This document shows positions 34,979 through 43,664 of a stretch of 64,000 nt of DNA, in pieces. The stretch spans positions 1-64,000 of the forward strand of contig CATVXH010000002.1 in NCBI GenBank assembly GCA_958347955.1, written 5' to 3'. The stretch is from an uncultured Sutterella sp. (GTDB taxonomy: Bacteria; Pseudomonadota; Gammaproteobacteria; Burkholderiales; Burkholderiaceae_F). Both the position numbers and the translations under genes were made by a program. Within the stretch, counting starts at the first letter, position 1. Every line of letters begins with the position of its first letter. The notes below the pieces were generated by a model that searched no databases, was not told the origin of the DNA, and worked only from the letters and a program-made list of their open reading frames with translations.

Positions 34979-35253
34979 AGTGTGGCTCACGAAATATTTA
35001 TTGTTGTCCTACCTTGATTATAGGTTTTTGGATTGTACCTGAGGAGAAAAAAATAATTAAAAAATTTAAAGAATCCGTCGACGTCTTTGAATAAGAAAGC
35101 CAGCAAGGCATTCATTGAGCAAAGCCTTTTGACCAAAATGCCAGACGACTCTCTGGATCAGATAGAAAACGCTCTGTTTAAGCATTGAATGCACCAGTTT
35201 TGGCCACACTTTCTCTACAATTGTTGCAGTTTGAATCAGTTGGGTAAATAGAA
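34979..35253. other. Promoter region between DUF2782-like gene and polA
   Basis: The stretch is AT-rich near 35035-35085. One plus-strand frame is open from about 35056 to a TGA before 35190 and ends with protein-like 'KMPDDSLDQIENALFKH', but it has no proper start or Shine-Dalgarno; I treat it as a possible remnant. An AAGGC/GCCTT hairpin occurs inside it. Promoters for both divergent transcripts should be here but I cannot place them. Confidence 0.3.
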
Positions 35254-38022
35254 ATGAAAACAGTATTGTTAGTTGACGGATCGAATTTTTTGTACCGTGC
35301 TTTTCACGGATTGCCGGATCTGAGAACGAGCTCGGGAGAACCTACGGGAGCTATCAAAGGTTTTGCCAATATGCTCAAAATGATTCGATCAATGGTTAAA
35401 CCGGATTATGCCGCCTGTGTTTTTGACGCGCATGGAGGCACGTTCCGTGATGAAATTTACGACCAATACAAAGCGAATCGACCGCCGATGCCGCAGGACT
35501 TGGCGTGTCAGGTTGAGCCGATTTTTTCAATGGTAAAGGCTCAAGGCTGGCCCTTTTTACAAGTGCCGGGCATTGAAGCCGATGATGTAATAGGTACTCT
35601 CTCTAAACAAGCCGAGGCTAAAGGATTTAAGGTTTTTATCGCCACAGGTGATAAGGACATGAGTCAGCTTGTGACTGACAATGTGTTCATTCTCAACACC
35701 ATGACACGGCAGATTCTGGATGTCGAAGGTGTGAAAAATAAGTTCGGTGTGACGCCCGACAAAATAATTGATTACTTGTCTTTGATGGGGGACGCCGTTG
35801 ACAATGTCCCCGGGATTACGAAATGCGGTCCGAAAACCGCGGCTAAGTGGGTCAATGATTTCGGCGGCTTAGACGAGATCATGCGCAGAGCCGATGAGGT
35901 CAAGGGAAAAGCGGGTGAGTACCTGAGAGAAGGGATGAGCTTTTTGCCGACCGCGCGGGCGCTCGTCACCATTAAAACCGACGCCGATTTATCTGCTTGG
36001 GTTGATGGTGGGGAAGTGACCTCGTTGGTTTTCAAAGATGAGGATACGGCTTTTTTAACGGATTTTTACGCTCGCTGGGAAATGCAGCAAAGTAAAAAGT
36101 CAGTTCAAAGGCAAGCTCTTCCCAAATCTCAAGCGCCTAAACAAGAAAATTTAACGGCGGATCTTTTTGCCAGTATTCCCTCAGAGCCCGAAGAGGCTTC
36201 TGTTGTGACTGCCGGAGAAGTCAAACTGACAATTATTGATAAGCCGGATTGTCTTCAGGATTTTGCTGATGAGCTGGCTTCGACAAAAGAAACCGTTGCA
36301 TTTAGTTTGCTCACGGATCCCTCTGACGGCATGCACGCCGTGGTCAGCGGTATCGGATTTAGCCTTGGCAATAAAAATGTGTATGTGCCGGTGGCTCAAG
36401 AGGCTTCCGGCGTTGGAATCAATGTTTCAGATGTAACTCGCATTCTTGCGCCTTGGTTTGGCTCTTGCAGTCTCAAAGTCAGTGATCAGTGCAAATATGC
36501 TCGCCACGCCCTTGCCAACATGGGCATTTCATTGTCGATCGCCACGGAAGACGTGACGCTTTTAAGCTACGTCATTGAAGCGCACATGAAGCATGAATTG
36601 GCGAATTTGGCGTTGCGTTGGCTAAAAATCGATGTTCCCGTAATTGAGGATTTGATTGGCAAAGGGGCGAAGACTATCAAGTGTTCGCAGGTTGACTCTG
36701 AGAGCGCAGCCCACTACTGCACCGCCCGCTCACGAGCGATTGCGGACGTTTATAAAGTTTTGCGAAGCAGGGTCAATAGCGATGAGGGACTGAAATCCAT
36801 CTACGAGACGGTGGAACTGCCCACACAGAACGTTTTATTCATTATGGAACGAAACGGGGTTTTGATTGACTCGATGCGATTGGGCGCGCAAAGTGATTCG
36901 CTTGGTGATGAAATTGTGAGATTGGAGCGCAAGTGTTGGGAGATGGCCGGACAAAAATTTAATGTCGCCAGCCCCAAACAACTCTCTCATGTTCTTTTCG
37001 AAGTGCTGCAGATACCGGTGCCGCCTAAAACAAAGAAAACAGCAAGCGGGGGCTATAGCACCAATGAAGATGTGCTGCAGCAGCTCGCACTGGATTATCC
37101 GTTGCCGAAGGCCATTTTGGAATTTCGCCGTTTAAGCAAACTAAAGAGCACTTACACGGATAAACTGCCGTTAATGATCTATCCAAAAACGGGCCGGGTG
37201 CATACGACTTTTGGCCAAACAACCGCCGTGACCGGTCGCTTGGCCTCAAGTGACCCTAATTTGCAAAACATTCCGGTGCGCACAGGTGAGGGTCGGCGTG
37301 TTCGCGAAGCATTCGTAGCTCCCTCAGGCAGTGAAATTGTTTCGGCCGACTACTCTCAAATTGAGTTGCGGATTATGGCGCATCTGTCAGCGGATCCCGG
37401 TTTACTGGATGCGTTTCATAAGGGGTTAGACATTCACCGTGCAACCGCCGCGGAAGTTTTCGGTGTCGGTTTGGATAAAGTTTCTCCCGATCAGAGGAGA
37501 ACGGCGAAAGTCATTAATTTCGGATTGATTTACGGAATGAGCGCTTTTGGATTGGCTCAAAACTTGGGGATTGAACCTCAGGCGGCGAGAAACTATATTG
37601 ATCGCTATTTTGCCCGTTACCCCGGTGTGAAGGCTTATATGGAAAAAACAAGGGCCTTGGCCCATGAGCAAGGGTTTGTTCAAACGGCTTTCGGTCGTCG
37701 GCTTTGGTTGCCGGATATCGCAAGCTCCAAAGCGCCCGTGCGTGCGGCCGCTGAACGCGCCGCCATCAATGCGCCTATGCAGGGTACGGCTGCTGATCTG
37801 ATAAAAAAGGCCATGATCGCTGTCCAAGCCTGGATTGAGCATAATCATCTCAAAACGTTGTTGGTGCTTCAGGTTCACGACGAACTTGTTCTCGAAGTGC
37901 CTCACGAGGAGTTGGAAATGGTTAAAGAGGCGTTGCCGAAACTGATGCAAAACGTTGCTCAACTCGCCGTTCCACTGATAGCAGAGGTTGGAAGCGGAGA
38001 CAGTTGGGAGTCCGCCCACTAA
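35254..38022 (+). CDS. polA: DNA polymerase I (3'-5' exonuclease site degenerate)
   Basis: A 922-residue PolA with 5' nuclease, 3'-5' exonuclease-like and polymerase domains. The 5' nuclease keeps its acidic residues ('LLVDGSNFLYRAF', 'GIEADDVIGTL', 'GDKDMSQL'). The polymerase keeps motif A 'DYSQIELRI' (699-707), motif B from Arg748 to Gly761 and motif C 'VHDE' (874-877). In the middle domain the four E. coli carboxylates Asp355, Glu357, Asp424 and Asp501 align with Ser351, Leu353, Ala416 and Arg492, so proofreading should be absent. The reading frame is intact and well conserved. PolA fills Okazaki and repair gaps. A hairpin follows. Confidence 0.96.
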   Translation: MKTVLLVDGSNFLYRAFHGLPDLRTSSGEPTGAIKGFANMLKMIRSMVKPDYAACVFDAHGGTFRDEIYDQYKANRPPMPQDLACQVEPIFSMVKAQGWPFLQVPGIEADDVIGTLSKQAEAKGFKVFIATGDKDMSQLVTDNVFILNTMTRQILDVEGVKNKFGVTPDKIIDYLSLMGDAVDNVPGITKCGPKTAAKWVNDFGGLDEIMRRADEVKGKAGEYLREGMSFLPTARALVTIKTDADLSAWVDGGEVTSLVFKDEDTAFLTDFYARWEMQQSKKSVQRQALPKSQAPKQENLTADLFASIPSEPEEASVVTAGEVKLTIIDKPDCLQDFADELASTKETVAFSLLTDPSDGMHAVVSGIGFSLGNKNVYVPVAQEASGVGINVSDVTRILAPWFGSCSLKVSDQCKYARHALANMGISLSIATEDVTLLSYVIEAHMKHELANLALRWLKIDVPVIEDLIGKGAKTIKCSQVDSESAAHYCTARSRAIADVYKVLRSRVNSDEGLKSIYETVELPTQNVLFIMERNGVLIDSMRLGAQSDSLGDEIVRLERKCWEMAGQKFNVASPKQLSHVLFEVLQIPVPPKTKKTASGGYSTNEDVLQQLALDYPLPKAILEFRRLSKLKSTYTDKLPLMIYPKTGRVHTTFGQTTAVTGRLASSDPNLQNIPVRTGEGRRVREAFVAPSGSEIVSADYSQIELRIMAHLSADPGLLDAFHKGLDIHRATAAEVFGVGLDKVSPDQRRTAKVINFGLIYGMSAFGLAQNLGIEPQAARNYIDRYFARYPGVKAYMEKTRALAHEQGFVQTAFGRRLWLPDIASSKAPVRAAAERAAINAPMQGTAADLIKKAMIAVQAWIEHNHLKTLLVLQVHDELVLEVPHEELEMVKEALPKLMQNVAQLAVPLIAEVGSGDSWESAH

Positions 38023-38025
38023 AGA

Positions 38026-38053
38026 AATGGCCTTCGACATTTCGAAGGCCATT
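38026..38053 (+). terminator. Hairpin after polA
   Basis: AATGGCCTTCGA/TCGAAGGCCATT is a perfect 12-bp stem with a 4-base loop, 3 bases past the polA stop and before the convergent lipoprotein stop. Neither side has a good U-tract after the stem, so it is a probable but non-canonical terminator. Confidence 0.55.
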
Positions 38054-38060
38054 AAAAAAA

Positions 38061-38519
38061 TCACTGACAGCTGGATGTTTTTTCCGGTTCGTACTGCGCC
38101 AGCAGCTGTCCCTTTTCATCCCAGAACATGAGTCCCGCCGCGTTTTGTGTCAGGTAACGCGTATTTTGCAAAACATTCAAAAGACGCCCTTCCAATTTCA
38201 TGGCATCAGGAGAGCACATTCTTCGCGTAGTAGCCGCGGGTGCGAAAGAGAATTTTTTCCCTTCGAGCGTATAGGTCGTATTAAAAAGGTTGCAACCTAA
38301 ATTGCCTGAGACTTTGGTGCCGTCAAGAAAATCCATGACCGGAGGCAGATTTTCGCAGTCTTCTTTATTGGCGGATGAGTCCGCGGTGACCAATTGCCAC
38401 GAAGTTCCTTGAAGGTTTTTTACAGCGTCTCCTGCCAAATTATCAGCGGGACTTTTTTCCGTGCAACCGGTTAATGCCATGACGAAGGCTCCAACGAGGG
38501 CGATAAATGATTTTTGCAT
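38061..38519 (-). CDS. META-domain lipoprotein (HslJ-like)
   Basis: A 152-residue predicted lipoprotein with lipobox LTGC (Cys19) and one META domain: 'LQGTSWQLVTADS' at the start, 'GCNLFNTTYTLEGKKFSF' in the middle and 'TTRRMCSPDAMKLEGRLLNVL', typical of HslJ/META. HslJ in E. coli is a heat-inducible outer-membrane protein associated with novobiocin resistance; the role here is unknown. GGATGG precedes the ATG at 38517-38519. Single-gene transcript. Confidence 0.88.
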   Translation of the reverse strand: MQKSFIALVGAFVMALTGCTEKSPADNLAGDAVKNLQGTSWQLVTADSSANKEDCENLPPVMDFLDGTKVSGNLGCNLFNTTYTLEGKKFSFAPAATTRRMCSPDAMKLEGRLLNVLQNTRYLTQNAAGLMFWDEKGQLLAQYEPEKTSSCQ

Positions 38520-38864
38520 ACAAACCATCCGTTAAAAATATCAGTGCAGATCGTAGCTGAAAGTATTCAGGCTCTCCAGTTTTTTTGCACATTGTTGCGT
38601 TTAATACAAATTCAGGAAAAAAAAGGCTAGGGATTTATTCAAAGCCCTAGCCAAACTCTCTCTTCTCTTGTTCCGGAGGACCAGCTCTGCTTGTCTCTCA
38701 CGCCTCTAACTTTACAGATCCCCGAATACAAATACCGATTCAAAATGTATGTGCTCGCAACCAAATATTTCAGCGAGGAGAAAGTTTCAATCAAATCATT
38801 TAATAAAATCGTTAAAAATCAATAATATATATCCATCCGAGAGACTTATAACATTTGCATATTG
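38520..38864. other. Long intergenic region with minus-strand terminator and possible small RNA
   Basis: This 345-base gap has no credible protein. It carries an intrinsic terminator facing the minus strand at 38617-38652. The EamA gene ends 213 bases before it, so the transcript either has a long 3' end or a separate small RNA starts inside the gap. The minus-strand sequence just before the terminator is purine-rich (AAGAGAAGAGAGAG) and contains CCTCC (38675-38679), able to pair with a Shine-Dalgarno. I could not place a firm promoter. Confidence 0.4.
38617..38652 (-). terminator. Intrinsic terminator on the minus strand
   Basis: GGCTAGGG/CCCTAGCC is a perfect 8-bp stem that can extend by TTT/AAA inside the loop. 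On the minus strand it is followed by eight Ts. It is a textbook terminator whose gene is not obvious. Confidence 0.8.
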
Positions 38865-39731
38865 TTAATGTTTTTGCTGTTGCCGCTTGGTGAGCATAGT
38901 GGCGCAAACGCCGGCGACCATGATGACCAGGATGCCGATTTCTGTCAGCAACGACAGGGTGTCATCGAAGAAGAACCAGCCCATGAGCTCGGCCATGATG
39001 ATGGCGGAAAATTGCAGACAGGAGCTCAAAAGCACATTGCCCTGACCGAAAGCCATGGTTAGTGAGCATTGAGCAAGCGTGGCGCAAACGGCCATGCCTA
39101 GAAGGTATCCGACGTTGTCGGATGTAATGGGGGAGAGACCGCCTTCGAGAGCAAAGTTACCGCAAAGTCCGAAAACAGAGCCAAAGACTGTGAAATAAAA
39201 CACAATTCGCCAGGAGGGCTCTTTGAGTTGACCGAGTTCTCGAATTTGCCAATAAGCGACGCTTCCTAAAAATCCGGAACCCAGAGCCAGCATCGCCCCC
39301 AACATTTCACCTGAAGAGAACGACGGTCTTAGTACCAGGCATACACCGAAAAAGCCTAAAAGAATGCAGCCCAACAATCCCCACGGCATGGGTTGTTTTC
39401 TCACCATCAGGTACACAATCATAAAGGACGACATGAAAAGCGGCGAGGTGTAATTGAGTGTCATGGATGTGCCCACCGGCAGCATGGTAAGGGAAAAGAA
39501 CCACATCGTCATGGAAACCGTGCCGATGAAACTGCGCTTGAAGTGGCCGAATAAGTGAGGGGTGACGATGGTGAACCCCTTGGCTCGGACGAAGGCGTAT
39601 AAAAGAATGACTCCAGCGATAGAGCGATAAAAAATCAATTCAAATGTCCCAAAATCTTCTCCCGCCCATTTAACGAAAACCGCCATTAGGGAAAAGAAAA
39701 ATGAGGCTGAAAGCATCCAGAGTGATTTCAT
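38865..39731 (-). CDS. EamA/DMT-family permease
   Basis: A 288-residue protein with ten hydrophobic segments in two similar halves, the drug/metabolite transporter (EamA) layout. The first half starts 'MKSLWMLSASFFFSLMAVFV' and contains 'FELIFYRSIAGVILLY'. The second half ends 'EIGILVIMVAGVCATML' and a short basic tail. The family exports metabolites, amino acids or nucleoside-like compounds; RhaT-like members include rhamnose import. No context points to a substrate. Confidence 0.88.
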   Translation of the reverse strand: MKSLWMLSASFFFSLMAVFVKWAGEDFGTFELIFYRSIAGVILLYAFVRAKGFTIVTPHLFGHFKRSFIGTVSMTMWFFSLTMLPVGTSMTLNYTSPLFMSSFMIVYLMVRKQPMPWGLLGCILLGFFGVCLVLRPSFSSGEMLGAMLALGSGFLGSVAYWQIRELGQLKEPSWRIVFYFTVFGSVFGLCGNFALEGGLSPITSDNVGYLLGMAVCATLAQCSLTMAFGQGNVLLSSCLQFSAIIMAELMGWFFFDDTLSLLTEIGILVIMVAGVCATMLTKRQQQKH

Positions 39732-39881
39732 AGATCGAGATCGAAACGTTCAATTAGGCGAAGTGTATCGCATTTAACTGTTTCAGTATTTTCACGTCTA
39801 TTGATTTTTTGGCTATTAAAAATATAGGTGGCGGGCAACATCTCGTCACCTATCCCAATAATGAAAAAAGTAACAATAATA

Positions 39882-39922
39882 TTAACTATGCATAGTAAAT
39901 ATTATTTGCTATCCATAGTTAA
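39882..39922. repeat. Long AT-rich inverted repeat upstream of the AAA/DUF4143 gene
   Basis: TTAACTATGCATAG and CTATCCATAGTTAA are 14-base arms with one mismatch around a 13-base AT loop, 59 bases before the ATG. It could be an operator, a cruciform or the scar of an insertion. The surrounding 150 bases are markedly AT-richer than the rest of the window. Confidence 0.65.
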
Positions 39923-39981
39923 TTTTATTAACATGATTGAAAATATATGAAAGCCTTGTATATCTGTTTAATTTTGAGATC

Positions 39982-41190
39982 ATGACTTATCTTCATCGAA
40001 CACTCGAACCGATTATTGAGAAAGCTTCTAAACGTTTCAAAGTCGTGATGCTGTCTGGCCTACGTCAAGTTGGGAAAAGTACTCTTTTGATGAAAATAGC
40101 AGGAGATGAGCGTCGCTATATTACGCTTGATAACACAGCTCAACGTTTGATGGCGTACGAAGATTCAGCTTCATTTTTTGAGCACAACCCAGCACCGGCT
40201 GTTATTGATGAAATCCAGCTGGTTCCCTCACTTTTTCGTCCGCTAAAAGAAAAAGTGGATGCAAAAGAAGATAAGGGTCAATATTGGTTGAGCGGTTCTC
40301 AGCGATTGCATTTGATGAGCAATGTAGCGGATGCTTTACCCGGTCGATTAATTTCTTTTGATTTATGGCCTCTGTCATTGTACGAGCGTTTAGGCTTAGG
40401 ACTTGACCAAAAGCCCTTCATCCCTGGAAACAAAGGAACACTTCCCAAATTAAATGCATCGCAAACATGGGAGATGATTTTCCAAGGGGCGTGGCCTGAA
40501 GTGCTTCATCTAGATTCCACGGAACGGCAATGGTTTTATGACTCATTGATTGATCTTTATTTGTCAAGAGATATTGCAGCGCTTATGGGGGTAGAGAAGA
40601 CACTTGAATTTAGAAAGTTTTTAAAAGCCCTAGCTGCCCGAACGGGCCAGGAGTTGCGAATTCAGGTTCTATCTCAAATGTGTGATGTAGGCATGTCTAC
40701 CGTCAAACGATGGCTCTCAATTGCTGAGGCTTCAGGACTTATTTATTTATTGCCGGCTTTTAGTGGCAATATCAATAAGCAAATCGTCAAAAGCCCGAAA
40801 GTCTATATGGCGGATACAGGATTGGCAGCAGCGCTCCTTGGTATTTCTTCTGCTGAAGAAATGCAAAATCATTCTTACAGCGGCTCTTTTTTTGAAACTT
40901 TTGTCGTTATTGAAATTTTAAAAAGCTATTGCCATAACGGGAAAAAACCGGATTTTTACTTCTACCGTGACAGCACAGGCATGGAGATTGACCTAATAAT
41001 TCATTCAGAGGGTCATTATTATCCGATAGAGGTGAAAATGAAGAAAACCCCTGACACTCACGACGCTAAAAGGATTCGTGCGTTAGAAAAATTTAATATT
41101 GCGCTTGGAACGGCTTCAATTATCGCCATGCCTGAAACTGCCTACAATGTCGCCCCCGGTGTTACCGTTCAGAGTATTTGGGATATCTGA
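39982..41190 (+). CDS. AAA ATPase with DUF4143 domain
   Basis: A 402-residue protein of the AAA_14/DUF4143 family. Walker A is GLRQVGKST (26-34) and Walker B 'PAVIDEIQ' (72-79), with a sensor-like 'WLSGSQ'. The C-terminal DUF4143 segment runs from about 190 to the end and includes 'MADTGLAAALLGI', 'SFFETFVVIEILKSY' and nuclease-like 'EIDLIIHSEGHYYPIEVKMKK', which resembles the PD-(D/E)xK pattern D...ExK. These genes are scattered in genomes and often horizontally moved; function is poorly known. I start at the ATG at 39982 because the family begins 'YLHRTLEP'. Its base composition is AT-rich compared with neighbours. Confidence 0.88.
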   Translation: MTYLHRTLEPIIEKASKRFKVVMLSGLRQVGKSTLLMKIAGDERRYITLDNTAQRLMAYEDSASFFEHNPAPAVIDEIQLVPSLFRPLKEKVDAKEDKGQYWLSGSQRLHLMSNVADALPGRLISFDLWPLSLYERLGLGLDQKPFIPGNKGTLPKLNASQTWEMIFQGAWPEVLHLDSTERQWFYDSLIDLYLSRDIAALMGVEKTLEFRKFLKALAARTGQELRIQVLSQMCDVGMSTVKRWLSIAEASGLIYLLPAFSGNINKQIVKSPKVYMADTGLAAALLGISSAEEMQNHSYSGSFFETFVVIEILKSYCHNGKKPDFYFYRDSTGMEIDLIIHSEGHYYPIEVKMKKTPDTHDAKRIRALEKFNIALGTASIIAMPETAYNVAPGVTVQSIWDI

Positions 41191-41235
41191 TCGAAGCCTG
41201 TGCAAAATTGTTGTGGCTAAGGACTAATGTATTAC

Positions 41236-41275
41236 GGAAAAAGGCCGAGATACCAAAATATCTCGGCCTAAAAAG
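41236..41275. terminator. Bidirectional terminator between DUF4143 and D-amino-acid enzyme genes
   Basis: AGGCCGAGATA/TATCTCGGCCT (41242-41252, 41259-41269) is a perfect 11-bp stem with A-runs on both flanks. On the minus strand TTTTTCC follows; it mainly terminates the gene at 41292-42419. Confidence 0.82.
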
Positions 41276-41291
41276 GCAGCTTGTTAACAGT

Positions 41292-42419
41292 CTACCAACC
41301 GTAGAAACGACTCCAACGATCTTTAATTTCCAAACTGTTGTTGACCACGTAGTAGAACGGATGTTGTGCGCCGGTCGGGCAGGCGTGGTTGGGGAGAATT
41401 CGCAAACGCGTGCCGATCGGAAATTGTTTGGGATCAAAATGTTGAGAATTACGGCAGGAAATAATTCCGTGTTCCTGATTGGCTCCGCTGACCCAAAGTC
41501 CGTCAATAATTTTTCCGTTGATATCACAGACCAAGCCGTAGCCTTGGTCCACCTTTTGGTTGGCCGTGCCCCGGTCACGTGATAATGCCATCCATCCGCC
41601 ATCGGTAATGACCCATCCCTTTTCCAACTGGTGGCCGATCACAGTCACCAATAGCGACAGGGCAATGTCCTCGGGTTTGCAAATGCCGACGCCGGCCTGA
41701 AAGAGGTCAAAAAAGACGTACACGCCCGCTCGCAATTCTGTGACTCCTGAAAGATCCACATCAGTCAGTGCGGTGGGAGTCGAGCCGACGGAAACTATGG
41801 AGATGGTAAAACCGGCATCGCGCAGCATCTTGGCCGCGCGACAGATGCCGTCACGTTCACCTTGAGAACGCGCCATGAGCGCTTCGTGAGTGTCCACATC
41901 GTAGGAGCCGCCCGCGTGAGTGAGTACGCCGACAAGTTTTGCGGGCGCCTCGATGGCTTGGGCGACACTAATAATTTCTGTGCTGTCAGGTTTGAGTCCG
42001 GAGCGGTGTCCATCGCAGTCGATCTCAATAAGCACCTTGATCTCAATATGCTCTTTTTGACAAAAACGAGTAACCGCTTGAGCGGCTTCGGTATTGTCAA
42101 GAATGATTTTTAAATCAACCTCTTGTCGAATGAGGTTAGCCACTCGATGAAGTTTTTGAGGAGCGATTCCGACCGCATAGATCATATCGGTGATTCCATG
42201 CGAGGCGAACTCTTCGGCTTCTTTCAGCGTGGAGACAGTGGCCGGACCTTGAGGAGTCCAGATCTGCCGCTTGGCGACTTCCCAACATTTACTGGTTTTC
42301 AGATGTGGTCTGAGTGTCACGCCGAGCGACTTTGCTTTGTCTCGCATTCTGGCGATATTGGCGTCCATTTTGACTTCATCAAGAATCAATGCGGGCGTAT
42401 CGATGGTGTGTAAGTTCAC
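41292..42419 (-). CDS. DSD1-family PLP enzyme (D-serine dehydratase / D-threonine aldolase type)
   Basis: A 375-residue fold-type III PLP enzyme with an alanine-racemase-like N-terminal barrel. The PLP lysine is Lys41 in 'LRPHLKTSKCWEVA'. The C-terminal domain has the metal site 'PNHACPT' (His345 and Cys347); the H-x-C pair is the zinc ligand set reported for eukaryotic-type D-serine dehydratase, whereas D-threonine aldolase has H-x-D, so dehydratase chemistry is favoured but not proven. The start is a GTG with GGAAC upstream. It lies in an amino-acid breakdown neighbourhood with iadA and a dicarboxylate carrier. Confidence 0.87.
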   Translation of the reverse strand: MNLHTIDTPALILDEVKMDANIARMRDKAKSLGVTLRPHLKTSKCWEVAKRQIWTPQGPATVSTLKEAEEFASHGITDMIYAVGIAPQKLHRVANLIRQEVDLKIILDNTEAAQAVTRFCQKEHIEIKVLIEIDCDGHRSGLKPDSTEIISVAQAIEAPAKLVGVLTHAGGSYDVDTHEALMARSQGERDGICRAAKMLRDAGFTISIVSVGSTPTALTDVDLSGVTELRAGVYVFFDLFQAGVGICKPEDIALSLLVTVIGHQLEKGWVITDGGWMALSRDRGTANQKVDQGYGLVCDINGKIIDGLWVSGANQEHGIISCRNSQHFDPKQFPIGTRLRILPNHACPTGAQHPFYYVVNNSLEIKDRWSRFYGW

Positions 42420-42448
42420 TTGTTTGTTCCAGAAGATATCAGAGGGGT

Positions 42449-42484
42449 AAAAAACCTGTACCGAGGGAGGAGTCTCGGTACAGG
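42449..42484 (-). terminator. Terminator after iadA
   Basis: CCTGTACCGAG/CTCGGTACAGG is a perfect 11-bp stem with an 8-base loop; on the minus strand it is followed by TTTTTT. It separates iadA from the D-amino-acid enzyme gene. Confidence 0.87.
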
Positions 42485-42494
42485 AAAGAAACGG

Positions 42495-43640
42495 TTAATA
42501 TTCAAAAGTACCCTTTTGAACGATTTCACCGTTTCGCATCATCACACGATTACGTGAGACGACTGTCGTCAGTTCCATGGCGTCATTAAAGAGGCAAGCG
42601 TTGGCGCAACCACCCACTTCAACCACGCCTTGGCCGGGCAGGTCAAGGGCCTTACCGACATTGGAAGAAATGAAGGTGATCGCTTTTTCCACCGGCATCT
42701 TGAATTCACCGATCAGGCGCTTGACCTCAGTGAGGTTGCCGGAAACACCGCCGACACCCAAGCCAACCATTTCGCCCTTGTCGTTAAAGCGCGGAACGGA
42801 GCCGTGACCGTCAGTTGACAAGGTGATGTGCGTCGGGTCGACACCGGCGTCCAGAGCCGTCATCACGGCAATGGCGGGGTTGTCGAAAGCGCAGCTTGCG
42901 CCCGTCGTGATGTCGATGTAGCCGCCTGCTTTGGCAAACTCCACCGCGGCGTCAAACACGTGGCGGATACGACCGCAGTGGGTCGGACGGATATGCTTAA
43001 TCGGGAAACCGCGGGAGACGATTTCCTTATACATATCAAAACTGCCGGGGATGTTGCCCGTATGGATATGGAGGAATCCGGTCTTACCGGCAATCATGCC
43101 GCCCACACGGATTTCAGCCAAAAGCGCCAAGACTTCTTGAACGGTCGGGAATGAGGAGCGATGGTCACCCAAAGCGATCTTCACCCCTAAGCATTCTGGC
43201 ACCAGGAAAAGGTCTTGAGCCACAGAGCCGGACATTGTTGTCGGCGGATATCTGTAGTTGGAGGTATACATCCAGGCTGAAACGCCTTCAGACTTCAAGG
43301 CACGGACTTTAGCTAAAAGGTTTTCAATGGAGCGGGTGACAAAGTCAGTGCCGGAGACACCGACCACGCTTGTGGTACCGCAAGCGACCAGCTCAGAGAG
43401 CATGATCTCAGGCGTGCGGGTCACCGTGCCGCCTTCTCCGCCGCCGCCCGTGACGTGAATGTGTTGATCGAAAAAGCCCGGGGTCATAATTTGTCCCTTG
43501 GCGTCGATCACTTCCGTGTCAGGCAATGTGGAGGGAAGATCCTTGCCGATGGCCACGACTTTTTCTGCGACCATCAACACATCTTGCACACCAAGATCCT
43601 TAGGGGCGAAGACGTGAGCATTTTTAATTAAAAGAGCCAT
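42495..43640 (-). CDS. iadA: Isoaspartyl dipeptidase
   Basis: A 381-residue amidohydrolase that cleaves beta-aspartyl dipeptides from damaged proteins. Metal and catalytic residues are visible: His60 and His62 in 'DQHIHVTGGGGEGG', carboxylated Lys154 in 'LGVKIALGDHRSS', 'HIHTGNIPG' and 'STDGHGS'. These correspond to E. coli IadA His68, His70 and Lys162 with a constant offset. AAAGAGGT precedes the ATG. The upstream dicarboxylate carrier gene fits uptake or exchange of aspartate-derived C4 acids, but that gene is broken here. Confidence 0.94.
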   Translation of the reverse strand: MALLIKNAHVFAPKDLGVQDVLMVAEKVVAIGKDLPSTLPDTEVIDAKGQIMTPGFFDQHIHVTGGGGEGGTVTRTPEIMLSELVACGTTSVVGVSGTDFVTRSIENLLAKVRALKSEGVSAWMYTSNYRYPPTTMSGSVAQDLFLVPECLGVKIALGDHRSSFPTVQEVLALLAEIRVGGMIAGKTGFLHIHTGNIPGSFDMYKEIVSRGFPIKHIRPTHCGRIRHVFDAAVEFAKAGGYIDITTGASCAFDNPAIAVMTALDAGVDPTHITLSTDGHGSVPRFNDKGEMVGLGVGGVSGNLTEVKRLIGEFKMPVEKAITFISSNVGKALDLPGQGVVEVGGCANACLFNDAMELTTVVSRNRVMMRNGEIVQKGTFEY

Positions 43641-43664
43641 GAGAATACCTCTTTGGTGAAACGA

